This document shows positions 43,196-52,772 of a stretch of DNA of 64,000 bases, piece after piece. The first letter of the stretch is position 1. The number at the start of each line of letters is the position of its first letter. The position numbers and the translations under genes are program-made. The notes under the pieces were generated by a model, which saw nothing but the letters and a program-made list of their open reading frames with translations, had not been told where the DNA came from and searched no databases. The stretch comes from JACKII01 sp963807085 (GTDB lineage: Bacteria; Pseudomonadota; Alphaproteobacteria; Bin95): NCBI GenBank assembly GCA_963807085.1, contig CAWEBB010000032.1:434001-498000 (forward strand). The letters run 5' to 3'.

Positions 43196-44479
43196 GTAGC
43201 GGTAATGCTCTGGCTTGAACGGACCCTTGTCTCCGAGACCCAGATAGGCCGCCTGGTCCGCGGTCAGCTCCGTCAGGTTCACGCCCAATTTGCCCAAATG
43301 CAGCGCCGCCACCTTTTCGTCCAGGTGTTTCGGCAGCACGTAGACTTGCTTGGCGTATTGGTCGTTGTTCTTCCAAAGCTCGATCTGCGCCAGCACCTGG
43401 TTGGTGAAGCTGGCGGACATGACGAAGCTCGGGTGGCCAGTGGCGCAGCCTAGGTTCACGAGGCGGCCCTCGGCCAGCAGGATGATGCGCTTGCCGTCGG
43501 GGAATTCAACTTCGTCCACCTGAGGCTTCACATTGTGCCATTTCATGTTGCGCAGTCCGGCAACCTGAATTTCGGTGTCGAAGTGGCCGATGTTGCAGAC
43601 GATGGCGCGGTCTTTCATCGCCCGCATGTGATCAACGGTGAGCACGTCCTTGTTGCCGGTGGCGGTGACGAAAATGTCCGCCCGCTCGACCACGTCCTCG
43701 ACCGTTTTGACCTCGTAGCCAGCCATGGCGGCCTGGAGCGCGCAGATCGGGTCGATTTCGGTGACGACTACACGGGCGCCTTGGCTGCGCAGGCTTTCCG
43801 CCGACCCCTTGCCGACATCGCCATAGCCGCAGACGACCGCGACCTTGCCGGCCAGCATCACGTCGGTGGCCCGCTTGATGCCGTCCACCAGGCTCTCGCG
43901 GCAGCCGTAGAGATTGTCGAATTTCGACTTGGTGACCGAGTCGTTCACGTTAATTGCCGGCACCTTCAGCGTGCCCGCCTTGGCCATCTCATAGAGGCGG
44001 TGGACGCCCGTGGTGGTCTCTTCGGAGACGCCCTTCACATCGTCCATCAGTTGAGGGTAGCGCTCATGCATAATCAGGGTCAGATCGCCGCCGTCGTCCA
44101 GGATCATGTTCGGGTGCCAGCCGTTCGGGCCCTCGATGGTTTGGTCGATGCACCATTCGTATTCTTCGTCCGTTTCACCCTTCCAGGCGAAGACAGGGAC
44201 GCCGGTCGCGGCAATGGCCGCCGCAGCCTGGTCCTGGGTGGAGAAGATGTTGCAGGAGGACCAGCGCACCTCCGCGCCGAGTGCCGTCAGCGTTTCAATC
44301 AGCACGGCGGTCTGGATCGTCATGTGCAGACACCCGGCAACGCGCGCGCCCTTCAGCGGTTTGCTTTCGCCAAATTCTTCGCGCAGCGCCATCAGCCCGG
44401 GCATTTCCGTCTCAGCGATCGCAATTTCTTTGCGGCCCCAATCGGCCAGGCCGATGTCGGCCACTTTGTAGTCGGTCAT
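43193..44479 (-). CDS. ahcY: S-adenosyl-L-homocysteine hydrolase
   Basis: A 428-residue enzyme that splits S-adenosylhomocysteine into adenosine and homocysteine, with a bound NAD. The sequence has the family segments RVAGCLHMTIQTAVLIETL, NVNDSVTKSKFDNLYGCRES and NAD-binding VAVVCGYGDVGKGSAESLR, closing with the conserved GPFKPEHYRY. The ATG at 44479 is preceded by GGAG 11 bases upstream. It is a single gene with a structured leader. Confidence 0.96.
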   Translation of the reverse strand: MTDYKVADIGLADWGRKEIAIAETEMPGLMALREEFGESKPLKGARVAGCLHMTIQTAVLIETLTALGAEVRWSSCNIFSTQDQAAAAIAATGVPVFAWKGETDEEYEWCIDQTIEGPNGWHPNMILDDGGDLTLIMHERYPQLMDDVKGVSEETTTGVHRLYEMAKAGTLKVPAINVNDSVTKSKFDNLYGCRESLVDGIKRATDVMLAGKVAVVCGYGDVGKGSAESLRSQGARVVVTEIDPICALQAAMAGYEVKTVEDVVERADIFVTATGNKDVLTVDHMRAMKDRAIVCNIGHFDTEIQVAGLRNMKWHNVKPQVDEVEFPDGKRIILLAEGRLVNLGCATGHPSFVMSASFTNQVLAQIELWKNNDQYAKQVYVLPKHLDEKVAALHLGKLGVNLTELTADQAAYLGLGDKGPFKPEHYRY

Positions 44480-44600
44480 TCGGACAATAACTCCATGTTA
44501 ATGCGCGTTCCGCACGCGCCAGTTCGCCTTCAAGACATGCAAAAGCAGCTTGGGAGGCGGTCCAAGCTGTATAAAGAAATCGTTATATAGCTGGGCCCCA
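44480..44600 (-). promoter_or_regulatory. ahcY leader with two hairpins
   Basis: On the minus strand the leader folds as AGCTTGG-loop-CCAAGCT (44547-44568) and GCGCGT-GCGGA-ACGCGC (44503-44519) just before the start. It does not match the SAH riboswitch consensus by eye, so I only report a structured leader. Confidence 0.35.
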
Positions 44601-44657
44601 TGCGAAGGTCCACCCTACGCATGGTCGCAAGCCTGTCACCGGCATCGTCAGTTCGTA

Positions 44658-45992
44658 TCAACCGCTCGCGATGTTCTGCAGCATCAACTGCGGCAGCCAG
44701 AGCACGATGCCGGGGAAGATGATCAACACCGCAACCGTGATCAGGTCGGCGACCACGAACGGCCAGATGCCCTTGAACACCTCTTCCAACGGTATATCCG
44801 GTCTGACGCCGTTGACGACGAAGCAGTTGAGCCCGATCGGCGGCGTAACCAGCCCTACCTCCACCATCTTTACGACGATGATGCCGAACCAGACCGGATC
44901 GTAGCCGAGAGCAATCACCGCGGGGTGCACGACGGGCAGGGTCAGCAACAGCATGCCGATCCCATCCATGAACATGCCGAGGATGATATAAATGCAGAGG
45001 ATCAGGATAATAACCACCAGTGGCGCCACGTCCAGGTGGACAATCCAGTCGGCGAAAGCCGTGGTCAGGCCGGTGTACCCGAGAAACCGGACATAGATCA
45101 GCACACCCCAGATGATCGTGAAGATCATCACCGTCAGCTTGCCGGTTTCCAGCATGGCTTCCTTGAAGTCGCTGAAATTCATGCCTTCGCCAAAGATCGC
45201 CCGCCGCCCGATGGCCAGGAAGAAGATCAGTGCGGCGCCGACCGCTCCAGTTTCGGTCGGCGTCATCCAGCCGGTATAGATTCCGCCGAGTATGATGGCG
45301 ATAACCACGATAATCGGCGCCAGGCCGGGGATCGACGTGATCCGCTCGCTCCAGGTAATGCCTTTTACCGGCCGGCCCAGATCCGGGCTCATCTTGCAGC
45401 GCACGATGACGATGGCCGCATAGATTAACGCCGAGACCGCGCCGGGTATGAAGCCGGCCAGCAGCAAGGCGCCGACACTTTCCTCCACGATGATGGCATA
45501 GATCACGAGAATGGCGCTGGGCGGGATAAGGGAGGCGAGCGTACCGCCTGCCGCCACCACGCCCGCGGCCAATCGGCGTTCGTACCCGTATTTCAGCATC
45601 TCCGGAATGGCGACGCGGCTGAACACTGCTGCCGTTGCAGTGGATGCGCCCGAAACCGCCGCGAAACCGGCGGTCGCAAATACGGTCGCCACGGCCAGGC
45701 CGCCCGGCAGCCAGCCGAACCATGCCCTGGCGCAGCGAAAGGCCCCTTGGGTTAGTCCGGCGTAGTAGGCGAGAAAGCCGATCAGGATAAACATCGGCAA
45801 CACGCTGAGGCTGTAATGACTAGCCTCTGCATGCGCAGTTAGCCCCGCCATTCCGCCACCGGCATTCCAACCGCGCAGAACGATGAGCCCCACCACGCCG
45901 ACGAATCCGGCCGCAAAGCCGACGCGTACGCCGATAAACACCAGGATGATAATGCCGGCGACGGAGAAAATACCGAGTGCAAACGGGTCCAT
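44658..45992 (-). CDS. TRAP transporter large membrane subunit DctM
   Basis: A 444-residue membrane protein with about twelve predicted helices, homologous to the DctM subunit that carries out Na+-driven uptake of organic acids in TRAP systems. Family regions include GASTATAAVFSRVAIPEM and TPPIGLNCFVVNGVRPDIPL. It is last in the dctP-dctQ-dctM operon, 15 bases after the C-terminal part of dctQ. With dctQ broken the system may not work. Confidence 0.92.
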   Translation of the reverse strand: MDPFALGIFSVAGIIILVFIGVRVGFAAGFVGVVGLIVLRGWNAGGGMAGLTAHAEASHYSLSVLPMFILIGFLAYYAGLTQGAFRCARAWFGWLPGGLAVATVFATAGFAAVSGASTATAAVFSRVAIPEMLKYGYERRLAAGVVAAGGTLASLIPPSAILVIYAIIVEESVGALLLAGFIPGAVSALIYAAIVIVRCKMSPDLGRPVKGITWSERITSIPGLAPIIVVIAIILGGIYTGWMTPTETGAVGAALIFFLAIGRRAIFGEGMNFSDFKEAMLETGKLTVMIFTIIWGVLIYVRFLGYTGLTTAFADWIVHLDVAPLVVIILILCIYIILGMFMDGIGMLLLTLPVVHPAVIALGYDPVWFGIIVVKMVEVGLVTPPIGLNCFVVNGVRPDIPLEEVFKGIWPFVVADLITVAVLIIFPGIVLWLPQLMLQNIASG

Positions 45993-46007
45993 ATGGTCGG
46001 CCTCCTG

Positions 46008-46496
46008 CTAGCGCGGTTCGCTGTTGCGGCGTGATTGGCCGCTGGCGGCCGACTGGTCGTCGGTAATCGTATTTGCGTCGTGGCCGAGGGCCTCCTGGAT
46101 TTCCTCCCGTGCAATGTCCGCGGCGGTTTTGGTTATTGGCACGGCGACTGGTTCATAGTCGGGATGCAGCGCCAAGCGCGCGTATCCCCAAATGTTTAGG
46201 GCCAGACGGATCGCGAGCAAGGTAAGAGCGACCGGCACGATCAATTTGGATGGCCAGGTCACCAACTGGATATCGATGGTGCTGTCGCCCCATTCCCAGG
46301 CGCGGACGAAGTGCTTGAAGCTGTGGAAAATAATGATGCAAACATAGACGAAGGCGATGACGACCGCGAAGCATTCCATCCACCAACCGACCGAGCCTTT
46401 CAGCTTGGAGACGATCATTTCCATCCGCACATGCCCGCCGAGCCGTTGGCAGTAGGCGGCGCCCAGAAAGGCAAAGGTCGCCATCCAGACTTCCAC
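46008..46496 (-). pseudogene. DctQ (TRAP small membrane subunit), C-terminal part
   Basis: This frame reads VEVWMATFAFLGAAYCQRLG-GHVRMEM through the DctQ helices to the end. The N-terminal helix is missing here and is found 1.4 kb upstream at 47887-48087. An IS110-like element lies in between, so this is one gene split by insertion. A 162-residue frame from ATG at 46496 exists but would lack the first helix. Confidence 0.85.
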
Positions 46497-47890
46497 ATAG
46501 GGTAATCGCGGGAGCGAGTTACCCTGAACTGATCATATTCTTGGGTAGGGTGGCTGTTCCCCGATAGGATGGAAATACGGGCTCACGGCTGGACGCCGGG
46601 CCCAAGCATCGGATGGAGAACAGCCATGGAAGAATATATCGGTCTCGACGTGTCCATGAAAGAGACAGCGGTGTCGATCCGCCGTGAAGGAAAGCGCATC
46701 TGGCGCGGCAGGTGCGCCTCCGATCCAAGGATCATTGCTGAACTTATCCGTAAGCGGGCACCCGCCGTAAAACGCGTGGTGTTCGAGACCGGGCCTCTGT
46801 CCGTATGGTTCTATCATGCGCTGCAAGAAGAGGGGATGCCGGCGATCTGCATTGAGGTGACGCTATGCGACAGGGAGCTCGACGCATGGCCGCCAGAAAG
46901 AAGACCGGATGCGGACGACGCCGAGGGCTTGGCGCATCTTGCGAGGCGCGGCTTCTTGTGCGAGGTGCGGGTAAAAGGTTCGAAAGCATGCTGACCCGCA
47001 CTCTCGTGGCGGCACGCACCAGGCTTGTCAGGATCACCACCGAGCTTTCGAACCAGTCTGCGGCATCATGAAGACATTCGGGCGGCCGTTTCCGCAGGCA
47101 AGGGGAGCACGTTTGAGAAAAATGTCCGCGTCCTGCTTGTCGATCAGGAAGGACTTGCTCCCATTGTGCTGCCGATGCTGGAAGCGTGGCGCAGCATGCG
47201 CATGCGTGCTGCGGAAATGGGCCGCCAGCTTGTCGCTGCTGCACGTCAAAGCCAAGCGTGTCAGATTTTAATGTCAATCCCTGGCGTCGGTGTGATCACC
47301 GCGACCTCTTTCGCAACCGCCATTGAGGACCCCGGCAGCTTCAAGAAGTCCCGCTCCGTCGGCGCTTGGCTCGGTTTGACAACCCGTCGCTACCAATCAG
47401 GAGAGGTAGACTATGATGGCCACATATCTCGACGAGGCGATCGTCATTTGCGCGGCCTTCTTTACGAAGCCGCCACGGTCATCCTGACCCGCAGTTGGGC
47501 CGACAGTGTCCTGCGGACATGGGGCCTCAAGCTTAGGGAGCGGGTTGGCTTCAAGCGAGCTGCCGTTGCCGTAGCCCGAAAACTGGCCGTGACGATGCAC
47601 GCGATGCTAAAGACCGGCGAGTTGTTTGACCGAAGCGCCGGAGCCACAGCATGAAATCTGGAAGATAGCGTTCAAGATCTGAACGCTTGAGACGTCCCTG
47701 CCGGGACGTGGGCCGAGCTATTCCGTCGATGGGGTTGCACCGCTGGTTCAGCAAAGTGCGTCGTCCACATTGAAGGCTCCTCCCGCGAAGCTCCATCATG
47801 CGGCGCTGATGCCGACCGCGAAGACAACCGTGCACCCGGCAAACGTACTCGAGCCGAAAAGAGGCTTGACCCTCCCACCTCGATTAGACA
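46495..47890. mobile_element. Decayed IS110-family insertion sequence inside dctQ
   Basis: About 1.39 kb, within the usual IS110 size range. It carries one transposase gene on the plus strand, opposite to the TRAP operon, with several frameshifts. The dctQ coding parts resume on each side: joining ...GACTTCC (ending 46494) to ACCCAATC (from 47891) restores AIDWVEVWMATF. Ends are placed from that junction and may be off by a few bases. No terminal inverted repeats or target duplication are seen, which is normal for this family. Confidence 0.8.
46626..47654 (+). pseudogene. IS110-family transposase with multiple frameshifts
   Basis: The N-terminal DEDD-type domain begins EEYIGLDVSMKETAVSI, with the acidic residues in GLD and VVFETGPLSVW, then the frame breaks near 46975. 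Homology goes on in a second frame (FESMLTRTLVAARTRLVRIT), a third (KTFGRPFPQARG) and a fourth one that leads into the transposase-20 domain, SIPGVGVITATSFATAIEDP through HISRRGDRHLRGLLYEAA. At least three shifts mean no active transposase. Confidence 0.85.
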
Positions 47891-48087
47891 ACCCAATCAA
47901 TCGCGCCTGGAATGGGCGAGTTGAAGACCTTCCGGCCGATGACCTCGGCTGTCAGAAAGAACATCAGAATGAAGATGAAGCTTGCCGCAACATAGGTGAA
48001 GGCATTCTCAACATACGCCACCACATTATCGATCGCGCCCAAAACGCCACCGCCGGAACGCGGCTGGCGCGCGCCTGAACCCACCAT
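47887..48087 (-). pseudogene. DctQ, N-terminal part
   Basis: ATG at 48087 opens 66 residues with the first membrane helix (FTYVAASFIFILMFFLTAEV) and GRKVFNSPIPGAIDWVV, the DctQ pattern, then stops at the IS junction. It is downstream of dctP by 122 bases, confirming the original dctP-dctQ-dctM order. Confidence 0.85.
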
Positions 48088-48209
48088 GTCATTTTCCTCT
48101 ATATATCGATGCTCCTTACCGGCTCAACGCAGTCACCCGCGACGGCCCGTCCTGACCGGTAGAGGTAGGACGGGTCGCGCATGGCCGAAATGGGACGGCC
48201 GGGTGTGGA

Positions 48210-49223
48210 TTACTGTTCGTTAAGCGCGGCTGCCTTGGCGAGCACGAAGTTCAGCACGGCCTGGCTGTCGAAGTTGTCCTTGTGCTGCTCGACCCATTCA
48301 TCCCACACGGGCTGGGCCGCCAGCTTTTTGAACTCTTCGCTCTGTTCGGGCGTGTAGGTCACGACCTCCATGCGCTCTTTGTAGATCGGAATCCACTTGG
48401 CGTCGGCTTCGGCATAGGCCACTTTCAGCGCGTCATAGGCAACCTGCTTCGCCTCTTCCAGATACTGTTTGTATTCGTCCGGAAGGGCGTTGTAGGCGTC
48501 GATGTTTTGAATGATTGGGCAATGGACGGTGCCTGGCTGCAGGCCCTCGGTAAACCAGGTTCCGATCTCGTGGATGCGGTAGGCGCCAAAGGTATAACTG
48601 TAAGGAAAGCTGGCTGCCTGAACCACGCCGCGCTCCAACGAGGTATAGACTTCCGGTGCGGGCACGGTGGTCGGAACGGCTCCTAACTTCCGCATGGCTT
48701 CGCCGATACCGCCAAGCGCCCGCACGCGCATGCCGTTCCAGTCTTGCAACTCTTTGGGTGGCTCTCCGACGCCCATGAACTCGTACTGGGGCAACACGCC
48801 GGAGAAGAACGGGCGAGCGTTCCAGCGCCGCATTTCTTCGATCCAGAGCGGGTGCTCCTGGAAGGCGCTATGGACGCCGACCAGAGTTTCCCAGCTTTTC
48901 AGCGGCAAGAAGGGCAGGTCAAGGGCGGTGCCGACGGGGTTCTTGCCCGGGTGATAGCTGGTGCAGAAATTGGCTTGTTCGAACGCACCCAGGCTGATGC
49001 CGTCCAGGTTCTCTTTTGGCGGCGAAATGGTGCCGCCATAATGGATTTTGATGGTGAAATTACCCCCGGACTTTTCCTCGACATATTGAGATACGGCTTC
49101 GAAGCCTTTGGTAAAGGCACGCGGATTGCCCCACGTCGAATGGTTCCATTCCACCTTATCGGCCGCAAGGGCGCTGCCGGCAAACAAGCCCGCAGCGCCG
49201 ATCATAAGCGCTTTGCGAAACAT
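48210..49223 (-). CDS. TRAP transporter periplasmic solute-binding protein DctP
   Basis: A 337-residue binding protein with a signal peptide (MFRKALMIGAAGLFAGSALA). The family features are VRALGGIGEAMRKLGAVPTTVPAPEVYTSL-like, matching the DctP R-x-x-G-x...P...E-x-Y-x-x-L-x-R-G segment. The ligand is probably a carboxylate, but no specificity can be read. ATG at 49223 has GGAG upstream; the longer frame from 49277 would lose the signal peptide at its start. Confidence 0.92.
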   Translation of the reverse strand: MFRKALMIGAAGLFAGSALAADKVEWNHSTWGNPRAFTKGFEAVSQYVEEKSGGNFTIKIHYGGTISPPKENLDGISLGAFEQANFCTSYHPGKNPVGTALDLPFLPLKSWETLVGVHSAFQEHPLWIEEMRRWNARPFFSGVLPQYEFMGVGEPPKELQDWNGMRVRALGGIGEAMRKLGAVPTTVPAPEVYTSLERGVVQAASFPYSYTFGAYRIHEIGTWFTEGLQPGTVHCPIIQNIDAYNALPDEYKQYLEEAKQVAYDALKVAYAEADAKWIPIYKERMEVVTYTPEQSEEFKKLAAQPVWDEWVEQHKDNFDSQAVLNFVLAKAAALNEQ

Positions 49224-49469
49224 GTCTTTTTCACTCCCAGACGTTTCCAAATACTGTTCCCGGATGCACTTATTCAATTATCTGTATTAATCACGTGCAT
49301 TCCGACGATATCTTAGACAGTGAGACGACAGACGCGCAAGCCAAGTCACATTCCCACCCATTGTACTTAAGCATTGGGAAAACGGGCCGGGAGCGATGCT
49401 CCTTGCGGACCCCCTGCGCAGAGGGCACCGCTTGACAAATTCCTCCGGACACGCAAATGCAGCCGCATC

Positions 49470-51344
49470 ATGGCTCCCCCCATCATCACCTTTCGCGACG
49501 TCACGGTCGGCTTCGGTACAGAGCCTCTGTTCGAGAACCTGTCTTTCTCGATCGCAGACGGCGACCGCATTTGCCTGATCGGACGCAACGGCAGCGGCAA
49601 GTCCACGCTGATGAAACTCATCATGGGCGAGGTGGAGCCTGACCTGGGCGAGACCTTTACCATGCCCGGCACCCGCCTGACCTGGCTGCCGCAGGAGCCG
49701 CAATTGCGCGCCGGCGTAACCGTGCGCCAGCATATTGCCGAGGCTGGTCCGCCCAACGACCGGCCGGAGCCCTGGGAGGTCGATGCCGCGCTGGACCGGA
49801 TGGCGTTGGACGGCGAGCGGGAGATGACCACGCTTTCCGGCGGAGAGGCGCGTCGCGCGTCGCTCGCCCGCGCGCTGGTGCGGCCGCCGGACGTTCTGTT
49901 GCTGGACGAGCCCACCAACCACCTGGACCTGCCCACCATCGAATGGCTGGAGCGGTTTCTGGCCGACTACAAGGGCGCCAGCCTGATCGTCAGCCATGAC
50001 CGCGCCTTTCTGAACCGCGTCACCCGCCGCATGTGGTGGCTGGACCGGGGGCGCTTGCGCCAGACGGACCGGCCGTTCAGCGAATTCGAGAAATGGCAGG
50101 AAGACGTTCTGAACGAGGAGGCGCGCGAACTGGAGCGGATCAACACTGTGGTCGCCCAGGAATTGCGCTATCTGCAACGGGGCGTCACCGGCCGGCGCAA
50201 GCGCAATCAGATGCGCCTGCGCCGGCTCGCAGACATGCGCGACGAGCGGTCCGCCTTGCTCGGCCAGCGGCGGGGCAAGGTGCGGCTCGTTGTCGACGAA
50301 GGCGACGTGCGCTCGCGCATGGTGATCGAGGCCAAAGAAATCTCTAAAAGCGTCACGCTGCCGAACGGCCAGGAACGGGTGATCGTAAACGATTTCAGCA
50401 CTCGCATCCTGCGTGGCGAGCGGATCGGCGTGCTGGGGCCGAACGGCGCCGGCAAGACCACGCTGTTGCGGATGCTGACCGGCCAGCTGAAGCCGGATGC
50501 CGGGCGGGTGCGCGTCGCCAAAAGCGTGCAACCTGCCTATTTTGACCAGCATCGTGCCCAGTTGGACCCCTCCAAATCGCTATGGGAGACGCTCTGTCCC
50601 GATGGCGGCGACCAGGTCTATGTGCGGGGCGAGCCGCGGCATGTGGTGGGCTATCTTAAGGACTTTCTGTTTCCGTTCGATCAGGCAAGATCGCCGGTAT
50701 CTACGCTTTCGGGCGGCGAACGCAATCGGCTGCTGCTCGCCAAGATCATGGCGCAGAAGAGCGACCTGCTCGTCATGGACGAGCCGACCAACGACCTGGA
50801 CATGGACACGCTCGACCTGCTGGAAGATGCGCTGGGCGACTATGAGGGCACGCTGCTGCTGGTCAGCCATGACCGCGAGTTTCTGGACCGCACCGTCGCT
50901 AGCGTGATTGCGCTGGAAGGCGACGGCAAGGCGCGGGAGTATGTCGGCGGCTATTACGACTATCTCCGGCAGCGTCCACCCCAAGTTCGGCGAGCCGGTG
51001 CCTTCGGCGTGGGTTTGCCGGAGCAGGAGGCGAAAAAGCCGGAGAAGCCCAAGCCGCTGCCATCCAAGCTGACAGGGGATAGAGACGGGTCGGCCAAGCA
51101 GCGGTTGACTTTCAAAGAGCAGCACGAATTGGATGGATTGCCCGACCGCATCGCCAAGCTGGAAGACTATATTGAAAAGGCGAACGCCTTCTTGGCAGAT
51201 CCGGACGTCTATCAGCGCAACTCCGCCAAGTTCGAACGCGCGGTAGACCGGTTGGCCGAGGCCAAAGAGGCGCTGACCGCCGCCGAGGAACGCTGGCTGG
51301 AGCTGGAGACCAAGCGGGAAGAGGTCGAGAAAGCGACGTCATGA
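49470..51344 (+). CDS. uup: ABC-F ATPase of the Uup type
   Basis: A 624-residue soluble protein with two ABC ATPase domains. The first has Walker A GRNGSGKSTL and signature LSGGEARRA, the second GPNGAGKTTL and LSGGERNRL, with LLLDEPTNHLDL and VMDEPTNDLDM as Walker B. The C-terminal coiled coil (from about residue 545) identifies the Uup branch, which acts on ribosomes or branched DNA. ATG at 49470 begins MAPPIITFRDV; upstream residues are not conserved. Its stop overlaps the amidase start (ATGA). Confidence 0.92.
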   Translation: MAPPIITFRDVTVGFGTEPLFENLSFSIADGDRICLIGRNGSGKSTLMKLIMGEVEPDLGETFTMPGTRLTWLPQEPQLRAGVTVRQHIAEAGPPNDRPEPWEVDAALDRMALDGEREMTTLSGGEARRASLARALVRPPDVLLLDEPTNHLDLPTIEWLERFLADYKGASLIVSHDRAFLNRVTRRMWWLDRGRLRQTDRPFSEFEKWQEDVLNEEARELERINTVVAQELRYLQRGVTGRRKRNQMRLRRLADMRDERSALLGQRRGKVRLVVDEGDVRSRMVIEAKEISKSVTLPNGQERVIVNDFSTRILRGERIGVLGPNGAGKTTLLRMLTGQLKPDAGRVRVAKSVQPAYFDQHRAQLDPSKSLWETLCPDGGDQVYVRGEPRHVVGYLKDFLFPFDQARSPVSTLSGGERNRLLLAKIMAQKSDLLVMDEPTNDLDMDTLDLLEDALGDYEGTLLLVSHDREFLDRTVASVIALEGDGKAREYVGGYYDYLRQRPPQVRRAGAFGVGLPEQEAKKPEKPKPLPSKLTGDRDGSAKQRLTFKEQHELDGLPDRIAKLEDYIEKANAFLADPDVYQRNSAKFERAVDRLAEAKEALTAAEERWLELETKREEVEKATS

Positions 51345-52081
51345 GCGGCCGCATTGTCCCCCATGCCTCACCCAATCATGGGCCGCGCCCAGCCGGGCAG
51401 GCGGTGGATATGTTGGTCCTCCACTATACCGGCATGGAGGGCGGGGCGGCAGCGCTCCGGCGGCTATGCGATCCGGCGTCAAAGGTCAGCGCCCATTACC
51501 TTGTCGAGGAAGATGGGCGCGTCTTCCGGTTGGTGCCGGAGCATCGGCGCGCGTGGCATGCGGGCGTCTCTTGCTGGCGTAGGCATCGGGACGTCAACAG
51601 CCGCTCCATCGGTGTCGAGATCGTCAATCCGGGCCACGCCTGGGGCTACCGGCCGTTTCCCGAGGCGCAGATTGCCGTGCTGATCCCGCTCTGTCAGGGC
51701 ATCATCGGGCGGCATGGCATACCGGCCCGCAATGTGGTCGGCCACAGCGACGTGGCGCCGAACCGCAAGGAAGATCCCGGCGAACTGTTTCCCTGGCAGC
51801 GTCTGACGGAAGCGGGAATTGGCCATTGGCCCGCGGCGGCCGCAACAACACTTGGCGCCGCGCCGCCTCTCGCGGCCGTGCAGCAGGCACTGAGGGCTTA
51901 TGGCTACGACCTGGACGTCACCGGCGCTCATGATCTCGCGACGCGCAACGCGGTCTTGGCCTTTCAACGGCATTTCCGTCCGGCCCGGCTGGATGGCGTT
52001 TTCGACCAGGAGTGCGCCGTGCTGCTGGCCGATCTGCTGCGGCGGGCCACTTGTGAAGTGCCGCCGGGGGGCCTACTTTAA
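51341..52081 (+). CDS. N-acetylmuramoyl-L-alanine amidase of the AmiD type with a peptidoglycan-binding domain
   Basis: A 246-residue amidase_2 protein. Zinc ligands are the H of LHYTGM and the H and D of GHSDVAPNRKEDPG, and EEDGRVFRLVPEHRRAWHAGVS carries a further motif with the conserved glutamate. The C-terminal 65 residues (VQQALRAYGYDLDVTG to FQRHFRPARLDGVF) are a PG_binding_1 domain. No signal peptide is visible, so a cytoplasmic recycling role (AmpD-like) is as likely as a wall role. The rnpB promoter overlaps its 3' end. Confidence 0.9.
   Translation: MSGRIVPHASPNHGPRPAGQAVDMLVLHYTGMEGGAAALRRLCDPASKVSAHYLVEEDGRVFRLVPEHRRAWHAGVSCWRRHRDVNSRSIGVEIVNPGHAWGYRPFPEAQIAVLIPLCQGIIGRHGIPARNVVGHSDVAPNRKEDPGELFPWQRLTEAGIGHWPAAAATTLGAAPPLAAVQQALRAYGYDLDVTGAHDLATRNAVLAFQRHFRPARLDGVFDQECAVLLADLLRRATCEVPPGGLL
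52051..52079 (+). promoter_or_regulatory. Promoter of rnpB
   Basis: TTGTGA (52051-52056) and TACTTT (52074-52079) are separated by exactly 17 bases and end eight bases before the first paired base of RNase P RNA at 52087. The promoter is embedded in the 3' end of the amidase gene. Confidence 0.7.
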
Positions 52082-52086
52082 TCGCT

Positions 52087-52526
52087 GCCAGGCGGCTGGG
52101 CGATCGCGGGACGCAGTGATGCGGGTCGAGGAAAGTCCGGGCTCCACGGAGACACGGTGCCGGCTAACGGCCGGCGAGGGTGACCTCAGGGAAAGTGCCA
52201 CAGAAAGCAAACCGCCCCGGCCAAGCTTTGTTCGCAAGCAAGCCTTGTTCGCAAGGATGCCGAGGTAAGGGTGAAAGGGTGGGGTAAGAGCCCACCGCGG
52301 TGCTGGCAACAGCGCCGGCAGGGCAAACCCCAGCGGGAGCAAGACCGTATAGGGACGGCAGCCGCTCTTTCGGGGGCGGCAGGTTCTGTCTTCGAACCGC
52401 CGTCCGGGTAGGTCGCACCGAGGCAGCGCGGCAACGCCTGCCCCAGATGAATGATCGCCGTTCCCCAGCCATTCCCGTTTCGGCGGGTGGCGGGGATCAC
52501 AGAACCCGGCTTACAGGCCGCCTGGC
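52087..52526 (+). ncRNA. rnpB: RNase P RNA (bacterial class A)
   Basis: The catalytic RNA of RNase P, which matures tRNA 5' ends. Helix P1 pairs GCCAGGCGGC (52087-52096) with GCCGCCTGGC (52517-52526). The near-invariant GAGGAAAGTCCGGGCTCC core of the 5' half and the ACAGAACCCGGCTTACAGG tail of the 3' half are both present, as is the central CAGGGCAAACCCCAGC-type segment. Length is about 440 bases with a P12-region extension. Strand and ends come from the P1 pairing. Confidence 0.95.
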
Positions 52527-52620
52527 CATATCCTCCTTTGTTCCCTCTTTATATCTCTGTTTCCGCGGCCGTGTTGCGCCGCCGGTCGCCAATTCCCGCG
52601 CGTTATAAGTTTCTCTATAA

Positions 52621-52635
52621 GAACAATTTTAGAAC
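52621..52635. promoter_or_regulatory. Possible LexA-type site (GAAC-N7-GAAC)
   Basis: GAAC, a seven-base spacer, then GAAC, which on the other strand is GTTC-N7-GTTC, the alphaproteobacterial LexA consensus. It lies in the AT-rich leader about 190 bases before mraZ, so chance is possible. If real, SOS would influence the wall-division cluster. Confidence 0.35.
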
Positions 52636-52726
52636 AAGTATTAATTTTCTCTTAATGTTCTCTTTTACTGTTCGTTAATAATTCTCCCAAGTTCGCCGGT
52701 CGCTTTTTCCTTTATTTTTACTCTCA

Positions 52727-52772
52727 TTCCCGTATATTCCCGGAAGATCCCGTCACATCCTGAATGTTCCTT
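52727..52772 (+). promoter_or_regulatory. MraZ-box array, five units at 10-bp spacing
   Basis: TTCCCG (52727), TTCCCG (52737), ATCCCG (52747), ATCCTG (52757) and TTCCTT (52767) are spaced exactly 10 bases apart. On the minus strand they are GGGA repeats with 5-base spacers, the arrangement bound by MraZ (TGGGN-N5 repeats), which represses its own operon. The array ends about 50 bases before mraZ. Confidence 0.7.

Noticed and set aside
44480..44600. SAH or SAM riboswitch upstream of ahcY
   Set aside because: Hairpins are present but the conserved riboswitch core sequences are not recognisable.
46496..46728. Small minus-strand frames at the IS left end as genes
   Set aside because: They are shadows of the transposase start and the IS end; no family match.
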